Shown here one piece after another: positions 1 through 7,633 of a DNA stretch of 14,264 nucleotides. Under the pieces are notes generated by a model that saw only the letters and a list, made by a program, of their open reading frames with translations, had not been told where the DNA came from and ran no database searches. Positions within the stretch are counted from its first letter, which is position 1. Every line of letters begins with the position of its first letter. The stretch lies in the NCBI GenBank assembly GCA_903827075.1, contig CAIKGX010000145.1, positions 1-14,264 on the forward strand, given 5' to 3'. Source of the stretch: an uncultured beta proteobacterium (GTDB taxonomy: Bacteria > Pseudomonadota > Gammaproteobacteria > Burkholderiales > Burkholderiaceae). The position numbers were made by a program, and so were the translations under genes.

Positions 1-2135
1 CGATAGCCAAAGTTCAAGCTTCTGCCGGGTGTTGGACGCCAACTACCTCCTACCGTAGTTTGTACAAACTTATTCAATTGGGTGTTGTACTGCCCGAACA
101 TATCTGCGCTAAAGTTACCCAGCAAACGCACCGAGGCAGAGCCCAAAGTATCAGAATAGGTAGTAGGGCTGGCAATCGTGCCATTTAAACCTACCTTTTG
201 CCCTGTAAAGTCCTGTCTTTGGGCTAGCGTTACGTTTGCCCGTTCGGCTCCAGTATTTGCCTCGATCATCCGACTCGTAATGCCTCCCGTTAGCTTATTG
301 TTATCCGCTATTCGATCATTGCCAACAAAGGTATTTTCACTAAAAATTTGAGTTACACCAAAACCAGCATCAGCGGTATCAAATAAGGGGGTATTCGCCT
401 GACTTTGGAATGGGGTATACACATAAAATGCTCTTGGCTCCATGGTGAGCAACATATCGCGCCCGAAGAAACCTTTCAACTCAGCAGCCTCCCTTTCAAA
501 TGCTAGACCAGAATCCAGACTAAAGGTTGGAATGGTAAATCCCTGGGCGGGAGCGGCAGTACTGTTTGCAGCAAAGGGGGTGGCATTGTAAGTATTTGAC
601 TGAAAACTCACCTTGGGGGTGATGTAATAACCCGGTGTAATTTGGGGTAGTGACATGGCGCCCTTTACTACGGTTCTATCTGCCTGACTGTAAGCGCCAG
701 GAGCGGTAGCAGCTAAATTACCCTGTATGTTGTAGGCAAAGCGTGTGTAGTCGGTTGAAAAAGTGGTAACTGGGCCTGATGGCAAAGCCAAATACTTGCC
801 GCTAGCATCCGAGATTGTTGGCGTTAGCAGACTGCTATAGCTTGCATTTACATTGGGAAGAATGTTGTATGGAGACTGCACAGTCACAGTAGGATCTGGC
901 TGCAATGTCTGAAATGTCGTCGCTTTAGCAGAAACATTCCAGTTGCCCAGAGCGCCAGTCAAATTTTTCATTGTTCCCACCTCTTGGCGGAACTGGTTAG
1001 TTACGGCTCCTGCAATACTTTGTGAAAAGTCCGTTGGGTATAGATTGTCAGAAACACGGGCGACGTTGGCATAGCCTGTCCATGACCCCGGCATCGGAAT
1101 GCCTCCAAGCCCAAGACCGCCAGTAAAAGATTGGCGCTGCTGCCAGTCATAGCGCCAGCGATCCGTACCGGCTTTCTTGTCATAAGGCAAATAGTCTCCG
1201 CCTATTGTTCCGGCATATAAAGGATCCAAAAATTGGTACTTAGCACCCAATTGAACGCCACGCTGACCCATGACTCGAGGAATTAAAAGTAAATCTCTGT
1301 TTGGTGCGATATTGACGTAATACGGCTGCGTTATATCAATACCATTATTAGAGTTATAGCCAGCTACCGGTGAAAGTATTCCGGAGCGACGTTGATTGGA
1401 TGTTGGTGCTGTGAAATACGGAACATAAGCAATGGGTACATCAAAAAAGCGCATTACTCCATGTGTGCCAACCATTTCTTTTTGTTCGTTATCAATCTCT
1501 AGGGTGCTTGCCGTGAAATACCAGTCTAAGTTTTCAGGAGTACAAGTGGTATAGGTGGCCTTATCAAAAACAAAAACATCCGATGTTTCGATGGTCAATT
1601 TTTTTGCATTGCCACTAGCACGATTGTCACGAAGTTCATAATTCGGCATTTCCATTTGACCTTCGCGCGCATCTACCTTAAATGTAGCTTTGGGCCCTTT
1701 GAATGTAGCATTACCTTTAGACAACTCTGCGTTGCCTACTAAATTGGCGACGTCAGAATCGGGGTCATATTTAATTTCATCTGCCTTGATCACTGCACCA
1801 TTGCGACGAATTTGTGCACGGCCCTTTAGATGCATCTCGCGATCAACGATGCCATCAATCGAATCACTTGAAGTAAATGTGAGAGCTTGACCATCAGCAA
1901 TCGGCTGACCAACGCGTAATTGATCATCTAATTTAAGAACCGTTACCCCACCACGATCAGGTATTAAAACGGTATTTTGTGCCTTGTTGGGATCGCTAAG
2001 GGCTGGCAAAGGAGCGGGCGCTTGAGCGCCTGCAGGAATGACGAATTGCAACAATCCAACCCCCATCATTACGCGCAGGGTGACAGCTAAAAAAAGAGGG
2101 GCGCAAAGGCCGGCGCAACGGCGATAATGACTCAT
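1..2135 (-). CDS. lptD: LptD, LPS-assembly outer-membrane protein (3' end outside window)
   Basis: This gene encodes the beta-barrel component of the LptDE translocon, which inserts lipopolysaccharide into the outer leaflet of the outer membrane. The minus strand reads open for 711 codons from the ATG at 2135 to the window edge with no stop. Residues 1-39 look like a Sec signal peptide: Arg5-Arg6, a hydrophobic stretch, and an AGAQA end before a Pro/Ala-rich mature start. Residues about 55-165 resemble the OstA/LptA-like periplasmic domain (for example DGQALTFTSSDSIDG and AQIRRNGAVIKADEIKYDP). After that come Tyr-, Asn- and Gly-rich segments typical of the barrel, including FFDVPIAYVPYF and SGILSPVAGY, which are LptD hallmarks. 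E. coli LptD is about 780 residues, so the last barrel strands are probably missing here. Cys198 (in TTCTPENLDW) is the only cysteine in the visible mature part. Downstream surA and pdxA would be expected outside the window from gene order in related bacteria. Confidence 0.95.
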   Translation of the reverse strand, partial: MSHYRRCAGLCAPLFLAVTLRVMMGVGLLQFVIPAGAQAPAPLPALSDPNKAQNTVLIPDRGGVTVLKLDDQLRVGQPIADGQALTFTSSDSIDGIVDREMHLKGRAQIRRNGAVIKADEIKYDPDSDVANLVGNAELSKGNATFKGPKATFKVDAREGQMEMPNYELRDNRASGNAKKLTIETSDVFVFDKATYTTCTPENLDWYFTASTLEIDNEQKEMVGTHGVMRFFDVPIAYVPYFTAPTSNQRRSGILSPVAGYNSNNGIDITQPYYVNIAPNRDLLLIPRVMGQRGVQLGAKYQFLDPLYAGTIGGDYLPYDKKAGTDRWRYDWQQRQSFTGGLGLGGIPMPGSWTGYANVARVSDNLYPTDFSQSIAGAVTNQFRQEVGTMKNLTGALGNWNVSAKATTFQTLQPDPTVTVQSPYNILPNVNASYSSLLTPTISDASGKYLALPSGPVTTFSTDYTRFAYNIQGNLAATAPGAYSQADRTVVKGAMSLPQITPGYYITPKVSFQSNTYNATPFAANSTAAPAQGFTIPTFSLDSGLAFEREAAELKGFFGRDMLLTMEPRAFYVYTPFQSQANTPLFDTADAGFGVTQIFSENTFVGNDRIADNNKLTGGITSRMIEANTGAERANVTLAQRQDFTGQKVGLNGTIASPTTYSDTLGSASVRLLGNFSADMFGQYNTQLNKFVQTTVGGSWRPTPGRSLNFGY

Positions 2136-2168
2136 AGATCCAGACCCGCCTTATTATACGAATCGACC
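2136..2168. promoter_or_regulatory. Divergent lptD / amgK promoter gap
   Basis: Only 33 bp separate the lptD and amgK start codons. The minus strand carries a perfect TATAAT at 2158-2153, placing lptD transcription start near 2146 with a leader of roughly 11 bases. No good -35 box lies 16-18 bp upstream of it. The same bases read on the plus strand give TATTAT (2152-2157), a possible -10 for amgK with a start near 2164 and a leader of only about 5 bases. The -10 for lptD is convincing by sequence; the amgK one is weaker, and no -35 match is strong. Transcription start positions are inferred. Confidence 0.5.
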
Positions 2169-3164
2169 ATGATTGACTCTCGCTTAGATACCCTCCGCAA
2201 CTGGCTAATAGACCTCAAACCTAACTGGCAATTAGATCTCTCCACTTTGGCCCCGGCCTCAGCAGATGCCAGTTTTCGGCGCTATTTCCGGATTGAGTCC
2301 AAAAACTCCGATTTAGGCTCTTTAATTGTGATGGATGCCCCTCCCCAACATGAGCCTTTAGATGCCTTTATTAAGGTGGATTTATTACTCAGCAAGGCGG
2401 GTTTGAATGTACCTAAAATATTGCAACAAAATATCGCTGAGGGCTTTCTTTTAATCAGTGATTTAGGCAATAAAACCTATCTGGCAGAACTGAATGATGC
2501 CAGCGCAGATTCTCTATACAAGGATGCTACTCATGCCTTAGTGCAAATGCAATTGGCTAGCAAGCCAGAAGTTTTGCCAAACTATGATGAGGCCCTCTTA
2601 CAACGTGAGTTAGATTTATTTCCTGAATGGTATTTGAAGAAGCATCTGCACATGGAATTAACAGACCTTCAAAATTCTCAAATTAAGCAAGCCTTCGAGC
2701 TCATCATTCAAAATAATTTAGCCCAAGCAAAAGTCTATGTACATCGTGATTTTCATTCACGCAATTTGATGGTGACTGAAAAAAATAATCCCGGCGTGCT
2801 CGATTTTCAGGATGCAGTATATGGACCCATTACTTACGATGCATCCTCATTATGGCGCGATGCCTACATTGCATGGCCTGAAGAAAGAGTGATTGATTGG
2901 GTCATTAAATTCTGGGAGGAAGGCCGCAAAAATGGTCTACCCATGAAAGATGATTTTGGTCAGTTCTATCGAGATTTTGAATGGATGGGATTGCAGCGAC
3001 ATCTTAAGGTGCTAGGCATTTTTGCAAGACTTTTTCATCGTGATGGTAAGGATGCTTATCTCAAAGATATCCCACAGGTTTTGCAATACGCAATTGCAAC
3101 TGCCAATCGCTATATTGAATTAAAACCACTAGCGCGTATTTTGGAATCAACTCGTAGCGCCTAA
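2169..3164 (+). CDS. amgK: AmgK, N-acetylmuramate / N-acetylglucosamine anomeric kinase
   Basis: AmgK phosphorylates MurNAc (and GlcNAc) at the anomeric C1 hydroxyl in the peptidoglycan-recycling bypass that makes UDP-MurNAc without de novo synthesis. The 331-residue protein has an aminoglycoside-phosphotransferase (kinase-like) fold: an N-terminal lobe with DASFRRYFRI near residues 34-43, the catalytic loop HRDFHSRN at 192-199 (Asp194 catalytic, Asn199 metal binding) and a DFG-like DFQD at 212-215 followed by GPITYDASSLWRDAY. Assignment as AmgK rather than a generic phosphotransferase rests on murU lying 2 bp downstream and on lptD lying divergently upstream, the same arrangement known in Pseudomonas. 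I chose the ATG at 2169. An in-frame ATG at 2127 would add 14 residues, run over the lptD start and lie upstream of the likely promoter. No Shine-Dalgarno sequence precedes the chosen start. Confidence 0.88.
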   Translation: MIDSRLDTLRNWLIDLKPNWQLDLSTLAPASADASFRRYFRIESKNSDLGSLIVMDAPPQHEPLDAFIKVDLLLSKAGLNVPKILQQNIAEGFLLISDLGNKTYLAELNDASADSLYKDATHALVQMQLASKPEVLPNYDEALLQRELDLFPEWYLKKHLHMELTDLQNSQIKQAFELIIQNNLAQAKVYVHRDFHSRNLMVTEKNNPGVLDFQDAVYGPITYDASSLWRDAYIAWPEERVIDWVIKFWEEGRKNGLPMKDDFGQFYRDFEWMGLQRHLKVLGIFARLFHRDGKDAYLKDIPQVLQYAIATANRYIELKPLARILESTRSA

Positions 3165-3166
3165 AG

Positions 3167-3892
3167 ATGACTGCTGCTGCCAACTTCAATCCACCCCCAT
3201 GTCTCTTGCTTGCAGCGGGACGAGGGGAGCGCATGCGTCCACTAACGGATGAGATGCCAAAACCACTTCTGGCGATTCACAACAAATCTCTCTTGGATTG
3301 GCATTTAGAAGCGCTTGCTAAGGCTGGCATTAAAAACGTGGTGATTAATCATGCTTGGTTAGGAGAAAAGATCGAAGATGCTTTGAGAGACGGCAGCCAA
3401 TTCGGACTCCAAATCAGGTATTCACCTGAAGTGGTTGCCTTAGAGACGGCTGGCGGTATTTGCAAGGCGCTACCCCTCATGAATCCTCTTGATTATTTTT
3501 TGGTTGTCAATGGCGATGTCTTTTGCCCCAACTTCCCGATTGCTCAGTTGCTTGAGAAATTAGCCGCACTGCGTAGTGCCCCTAATCAAGTCTTGGCCTA
3601 CTTAGTAATGGTCCCCAACCCGCCGCAGCACCCCAATGGTGATTTTTATCTAAAATCTTCTCACGTATCTGATCACCCATCGGATGAGGCTGAAAAGCTC
3701 ACATTCTCAGGAATTGGCTTATATCATCCAGACTTATTCAGAGGTCTAGAGATAGGGGTTCCAGCCAAACTGGCACCTCTACTGCGAGATGCGATGAAAC
3801 AAAATCGTGTCTCTGGTGAAAAATATACTGGTCCATGGCACGATGTAGGTACGCCACAACGATTACAAGAGCTCAATGCAGCAAATGAATAA
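3167..3892 (+). CDS. murU: MurU, N-acetylmuramate-1-phosphate uridylyltransferase
   Basis: MurU transfers UMP from UTP to MurNAc-alpha-1-phosphate, giving UDP-MurNAc for cell-wall synthesis. The 241-residue protein begins with the sugar-nucleotidyltransferase signature at residues 15-34 (LAAGRGERMRPLT followed by PKPL, with Lys32 in the usual substrate-contacting place). It continues with ETAGGI at 93-98 and the metal-binding VVNGD segment with Asp117. The C-terminal GPWHDVGTPQRL is typical of this compact family, which lacks the left-handed helix domain of GlmU. By sequence alone it could be a related hexose-1-phosphate nucleotidyltransferase; the immediately upstream amgK decides the call. 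The start lies 2 bp after the amgK stop, which suggests a single transcript, and the end overlaps pepP. Confidence 0.88.
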   Translation: MTAAANFNPPPCLLLAAGRGERMRPLTDEMPKPLLAIHNKSLLDWHLEALAKAGIKNVVINHAWLGEKIEDALRDGSQFGLQIRYSPEVVALETAGGICKALPLMNPLDYFLVVNGDVFCPNFPIAQLLEKLAALRSAPNQVLAYLVMVPNPPQHPNGDFYLKSSHVSDHPSDEAEKLTFSGIGLYHPDLFRGLEIGVPAKLAPLLRDAMKQNRVSGEKYTGPWHDVGTPQRLQELNAANE

Positions 3893-5261
3893 AATAAATA
3901 TCTACCAAGAACGTAGACTAAAGTTAGCAAAGCAGATCCAAGCTAAGACTGGAAGTGGTATTGCCATTGTTACTACGGCACCGGAAGTTGCCCGAAACCG
4001 CGACAGTGAATTTCCCTATCGTCACGACAGTGATTTTTTCTATCTCACCGGCTTTGAAGAGCCCGGCGCCACACTGCTTATGCGGGTAAGTGAAAATGGC
4101 AGTAGTCTCAATTTGGAATCACATCTATTCTGCAGGCCCAAGGATCCTGAAAGGGAAATTTGGGATGGCATACGACTTGGACCCGAGGCTGCGCCAGAGA
4201 TTCTCGGCGTGGAATTTGCCCACAGCAATTTTGATTTAGATAGCAAGCTCAGTGAATTACTGGCCGATCAAGATGCAGTGTATGTTCGCCTAGCTGAAAG
4301 CGCCGAAGCTGATCGCCGCTTACGCCATTGGATGAAACAAGTACGCCAAAAAACTCGCTCTGGCGTAAACCCTCCATCAGAGTTTCATGATGTAGAGGCA
4401 TTAATTCATGAGATGCGCTTATTTAAAGATGCTCATGAAATTGAGATCATGCGTCGTGCTGCAGCCATCTCCGCACGCGCCCACGTACGTGCCATGCAAA
4501 TATGTAGACCCGGCATGCGGGAATACCAACTTGAAGCAGAGCTTCTTCATGAGTTCCGCAATAGCGGTTCACAAAGTGTGGCATACAACAGCATTGTGGC
4601 TGGAGGCGGAAACTCATGCATCCTGCACTATCGCGCAGGATCAAATGAATTACGTAGTGGTGAGCTTTGCTTAATTGATGCCGGCTGTGAATTAGATGGC
4701 TATGCCTCAGACATCACCAGGACATTTCCGGTCAATGGAAAATTCACAGGGCCTCAACGCGCTCTCTATGACATTACCTTAGCCGCACAAGAAGCTGCCA
4801 TTGCCATGACAAAGGTTGGGAATACTTTTATGCAGCCCCATGAGGCTGCTCTGAACGTGCTTACTCAAGGGCTCTTAGACGAAAAACTGCTCAAGCTTAC
4901 AGAGCTCGGCTCCTTAGATAATGCTATCGAGACCGGCGCCTATCGTCGCTTCTACATGCATCGCACCTCCCACTGGCTGGGAATGGATGTGCATGACGTC
5001 GGCTCTTACCGTGAGCCCATGGAAACATCAGAAAGCCCAGTAAAGGATGAAAAACCTTGGCGAGTTTTGAAGAGCGGTATGGTCATCACGATTGAGCCAG
5101 GCTTATACATCCGGCCTGCAGACGATGTGGATGAAGCCTTCTGGAACATTGGTATTCGAATTGAAGATGATGCTGTCATCGATGAATCTGGGTGTAAATT
5201 GATTTCTCGCGGCGTACCAGTCAAAGCCAATGAAATTGAAGCGCTCATGAAGCATTCATAG
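3876..5261 (+). CDS. pepP: PepP, Xaa-Pro aminopeptidase (aminopeptidase P, family M24B)
   Basis: This cytoplasmic dimetal peptidase removes an N-terminal residue when proline is in position two. The 461-residue protein has the N-terminal aminopeptidase-P domain (about 1-175; SEFPYRHDSDFFYLTGFEEP is characteristic) and a C-terminal pita-bread domain. All five metal ligands are visible and spaced as in E. coli PepP: Asp268 (LIDAG), Asp279 (SDITRTFP), His366 (SHWLG), Glu407 (ITIEPGLYI) and Glu430 (IRIEDD). His362 and the DVHDVG histidine, also conserved around the active site, are present. The start at 3876 overlaps murU by 17 bp and has AAGAG a few bases upstream; an ATG at 3885 (8-bp overlap, three residues shorter) is possible. 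pepP next to ubiH is a long-conserved pairing in Proteobacteria. Confidence 0.95.
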   Translation: MQQMNKINIYQERRLKLAKQIQAKTGSGIAIVTTAPEVARNRDSEFPYRHDSDFFYLTGFEEPGATLLMRVSENGSSLNLESHLFCRPKDPEREIWDGIRLGPEAAPEILGVEFAHSNFDLDSKLSELLADQDAVYVRLAESAEADRRLRHWMKQVRQKTRSGVNPPSEFHDVEALIHEMRLFKDAHEIEIMRRAAAISARAHVRAMQICRPGMREYQLEAELLHEFRNSGSQSVAYNSIVAGGGNSCILHYRAGSNELRSGELCLIDAGCELDGYASDITRTFPVNGKFTGPQRALYDITLAAQEAAIAMTKVGNTFMQPHEAALNVLTQGLLDEKLLKLTELGSLDNAIETGAYRRFYMHRTSHWLGMDVHDVGSYREPMETSESPVKDEKPWRVLKSGMVITIEPGLYIRPADDVDEAFWNIGIRIEDDAVIDESGCKLISRGVPVKANEIEALMKHS

Positions 5262-5285
5262 AAAATTAAGAAGATAAGTTTAAGA

Positions 5286-6440
5286 ATGAAAGCTGAGAGC
5301 TGCGACATATTGATTCAAGGAGGAGGACCGGTTGGTCTTGCCTGTGCAGCTTGGTGTTTGCAAAAATTCCCCGATGCAAATATAACTTTGCTCGATCGCA
5401 ATTCCAGCGATGATGCAGATTTAGCGGCAGCTGATAGTAGAGGTATCGCCCTCTCCCACGGTAGTAAGTTATTGCTTGACACAATCAATGCATGGCCTAC
5501 TGAATGTGCTGATATTCACCAAGTTCATGTCTCACAAGCAGGGCGATTTGGTCGCGCCCTCATGACCCGTGAAGAGTTAAAGCAAGATGCATTGGGTCAT
5601 ATCATTCGTTATCGCGATATTCATTTGACGCTCCGTAAAGCCTTAAAAGCGCTTCAATCAAAGAGTTCTCATTTTGTCTGGCGTCACATTGATGCGCACG
5701 CTGATATCGGCGGGATCGAGGCAAAGTGCATTGTGCATGCCGAAGGGGGCCTATTCAAGAAGCAGGATTGGGTTGAATCCGGCCGCGACTATCAGCAATC
5801 CGCTCTAGTGGGTTTAATTGAGGTCGAAAATGCCGCGCCTCACCAAGCTTGGGAACGCTTTACTTCTGAAGGACCCTTAGCCGTTCTTCCCAGTCACTAC
5901 GGCCCCCACATTTTGAATCTCGTGTGGTGTGGCTCCCCAGAGACCTCACAAGCTAGACTTCAATTAAGTGATGTTGATTTCTTAAAAAACTTACAAAGCG
6001 AGTTTGGCTCTCGTATTGGGCGGTTTCTAAAAATACAAGATCGGCGTCTTTATGAGTTAGGTTTAAATTACCGCAAAGAAATTACTCAGGCAAATGAAGT
6101 TTGGATTGGTAACGCCGCTCAAACTTTGCACCCCGTTGCAGGTCAAGGCCTCAATTTGGGCTTGCGTGATGCCTATCTTTTAGCCGAAAAACTCTCTGCC
6201 CTCTTTTCAAAAGCGGAAGCAATAAGCACAATAGATATTCACAAAATGCTCGATGAATATGCTCTTAGCCGCAAAGCAGATCGCACGACAACCATTGGCC
6301 TTACCGACTTGATGGCTCGCGTCTTCACCTCCAAGCTAGTTCCTATTATTTTGGCCCGTGGACTAGCTTTATCAGCCCTACAGTGGCTTTCTCCAGTAAA
6401 AACAGCCTTAGCTCGCCAAATGATGTTTGGTCGCCGCTAA
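5286..6440 (+). CDS. ubiH: UbiH-type FAD-dependent ubiquinone-biosynthesis hydroxylase
   Basis: This is a flavoprotein monooxygenase that hydroxylates an octaprenylphenol-type ubiquinone precursor with O2 and NAD(P)H; UbiH itself acts at ring position C1. The 384-residue protein starts with a Rossmann FAD-binding segment (residues 7-39, GGGPVG at 12-17 matching GxGxxG and an acidic LLDRN strand end). The second flavin motif at 275-296 reads GNAAQTLHPVAGQGLNLG and then LRDA. The GNAAQTLHP form resembles E. coli UbiH more than UbiF or UbiI, whose motifs begin GDAAH. ERFTSEGPLAVLP is also typical of the family. It begins 24 bp after pepP and is probably the last gene of the amgK-murU-pepP-ubiH run. 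The family is certain; the exact ring position rests on the motif and the pepP neighbour. Confidence 0.85.
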   Translation: MKAESCDILIQGGGPVGLACAAWCLQKFPDANITLLDRNSSDDADLAAADSRGIALSHGSKLLLDTINAWPTECADIHQVHVSQAGRFGRALMTREELKQDALGHIIRYRDIHLTLRKALKALQSKSSHFVWRHIDAHADIGGIEAKCIVHAEGGLFKKQDWVESGRDYQQSALVGLIEVENAAPHQAWERFTSEGPLAVLPSHYGPHILNLVWCGSPETSQARLQLSDVDFLKNLQSEFGSRIGRFLKIQDRRLYELGLNYRKEITQANEVWIGNAAQTLHPVAGQGLNLGLRDAYLLAEKLSALFSKAEAISTIDIHKMLDEYALSRKADRTTTIGLTDLMARVFTSKLVPIILARGLALSALQWLSPVKTALARQMMFGRR

Positions 6441-6489
6441 TCGACTCAATCACCATATGAACGGCTGCTTTCATTCAACTCCATCTCAT

Positions 6490-6503
6490 TTGATTTAAAT
6501 CAG
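6490..6503. promoter_or_regulatory. FNR/CRP-family-like palindrome
   Basis: TTGATTTAAATCAG matches the FNR/Anr consensus TTGAT-N4-ATCAA at 9 of 10 fixed positions, and its inner 12 bases (6491-6502) form a perfect palindrome. The centre, at about 6496.5, lies roughly 61 bp upstream of the transcription start inferred for dusB, a distance typical of class I activators. The match is direct; binding by an FNR-type regulator is inferred. An AT-rich 12-bp palindrome can also arise by chance. Confidence 0.35.
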
Positions 6504-6504
6504 T

Positions 6505-6531
6505 AAATCTGCCTATTTTTTAGGCAGATTT
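6505..6531. terminator. 11-bp inverted repeat after ubiH, possible terminator
   Basis: AAATCTGCCTA (6505-6515) and its exact reverse complement TAGGCAGATTT (6521-6531) flank a TTTTT loop. The element lies 64 bp after the ubiH stop and before the dusB promoter, a natural place to end the upstream operon. It is not a classical intrinsic terminator: only three T residues close the stem on the plus strand and GACCC follows, and the minus strand has no T run either. It could instead be an operator or an RNA-stability hairpin. Confidence 0.4.
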
Positions 6532-6558
6532 GACCCAAATTGTGCTAAAGTATCAGGC
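6530..6558 (+). promoter_or_regulatory. Candidate dusB-fis promoter
   Basis: TGCTAAAGT at 6543-6551 fits an extended -10 (TGN before TAAAGT), giving a transcription start near 6558 and a leader of about 44 bases. A near-consensus TTGACC lies at 6530-6535, but it is only 10 bp from that -10, so it cannot be its partner. It would pair with TATCAG (6551-6556) at a short 15-bp spacing. One of these two readings is likely because this is the largest gap in the window and sits before a classic two-gene operon. Confidence 0.4.
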
Positions 6559-6601
6559 TTTCCACGCCATATAAAGACTCCCTCGAGCCAGATACTCCCA
6601 A

Positions 6602-7618
6602 ATGAAAATTGGCCCACACCTTCTCGCCAATAAACTATTTGTAGCCCCAATGGCTGGAGTAACCGATCGTCCTTTTCGGCAGCTTTGCAAGCAGCTTGGC
6701 GCTGGATACGCGGTATCAGAAATGATTGCGTCTAACGCACTGCTTTGGAAGAGTGAAAAGACACAGCGTCGCGCCAATCACCAAGGTGAATTTAAGCCCA
6801 TTGCAGTCCAGATTGCAGGTGCTGACCCAGCTATGATGGCGGCGGCGGCCAAACTCAATGTAGAGCATGGCGCCCAGATCGTCGATATCAATATGGGGTG
6901 TCCAGCGAAAAAGGTATGCAATGTAGCTGCTGGGTCTGCCCTTCTTCGCGATGAGCCTTTAGTTCAGCAAATTCTGGAAGCCGTTGTCCAGGCTGTAGGA
7001 GTCGGCCCAGATGCAGTGCCGGTCACCTTGAAGATTCGTACTGGCTGGGACCGAGAACATAAGAATGCCATTGCAATAGCTACGCTAGCAGAAAAGATTG
7101 GCATTTCTATGTTGACCGTTCACGGTCGCACGCGGGCCGATTTGTATCATGGCGAGGCGGAATATGAAACGATTACTGCGGTAAAAAATAGCGTTACTAT
7201 TCCAGTAGTCGCCAATGGTGACATCACCACCCCAGAAAAAGCAGCATTTGTTTTAGAAGCGACCGGTGCTGATGCCATTATGATTGGTCGCGCAGCCCAA
7301 GGTCGACCTTGGATTTTTCGTGAGATTAACCACTACTTAGAAACTGGCGGCAAGCTACCCACTCCGCAGATTAGCGAAATTCAAAGCATCATGAATGCCC
7401 ATCTCTTAGATCACTATGAGTTCTATGGTGAATACATTGGTCTTCGTACTGCTCGCAAACATATTGGCTGGTATTGCAAGGGTCTACGTGATTCACATGC
7501 ATTCCGTCAGCGAATGAATACGGCCGACGATTGCAAAACCCAATTACTAATGGTCAATGATTTTTTTGATGAAATGAAATCCCACTCTGACCGTCTCTTA
7601 TTTCTAGAAGCAGCTTAA
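6602..7618 (+). CDS. dusB: DusB, tRNA-dihydrouridine synthase
   Basis: DusB is an FMN enzyme that reduces uridines in the D-loop of tRNA to dihydrouridine using NADPH. The 338-residue protein opens with the TIM-barrel FMN signature APMAGVTDRPFRQL (about 16-29). The catalytic cysteine is Cys100 in NMGCPAKKV, which protonates the uracil ring. It continues with LKIRTGWD, a TVHGRT segment whose His and Arg contact flavin and RNA, and GADAIMIGRAAQGRPWIF for phosphate binding. A helical C-terminal domain follows from about residue 250. The subfamily is assigned as DusB because fis follows 15 bp later, a pairing conserved from enteric bacteria to betaproteobacteria. It is the first gene after a 161-bp gap. 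No Shine-Dalgarno sequence is visible. Confidence 0.93.
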   Translation: MKIGPHLLANKLFVAPMAGVTDRPFRQLCKQLGAGYAVSEMIASNALLWKSEKTQRRANHQGEFKPIAVQIAGADPAMMAAAAKLNVEHGAQIVDINMGCPAKKVCNVAAGSALLRDEPLVQQILEAVVQAVGVGPDAVPVTLKIRTGWDREHKNAIAIATLAEKIGISMLTVHGRTRADLYHGEAEYETITAVKNSVTIPVVANGDITTPEKAAFVLEATGADAIMIGRAAQGRPWIFREINHYLETGGKLPTPQISEIQSIMNAHLLDHYEFYGEYIGLRTARKHIGWYCKGLRDSHAFRQRMNTADDCKTQLLMVNDFFDEMKSHSDRLLFLEAA

Positions 7619-7633
7619 CTTTTTATCTGACCC

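Noticed and set aside
1690..1890. Plus-strand open frame inside lptD
   Set aside because: It is antisense to the conserved OstA-like domain of lptD and has no recognisable domain.
7..2135. Frameshift or broken gene in lptD
   Set aside because: The minus-strand frame reads continuously for 711 codons with conserved LptD segments throughout; the gene is only cut by the window edge.
2127..2168. Longer amgK start at 2127 adding 14 residues
   Set aside because: It would overlap the lptD start codon, precede the likely promoter, and add a segment not expected in the family; the ATG at 2169 begins a normal N-terminus.
5006..5308. 100-residue minus-strand open frame across the pepP-ubiH junction
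   Set aside because: It shadows the pepP 3' end, which encodes metal ligands Glu407 and Glu430, and has no family features beyond a chance hydrophobic N-terminus.
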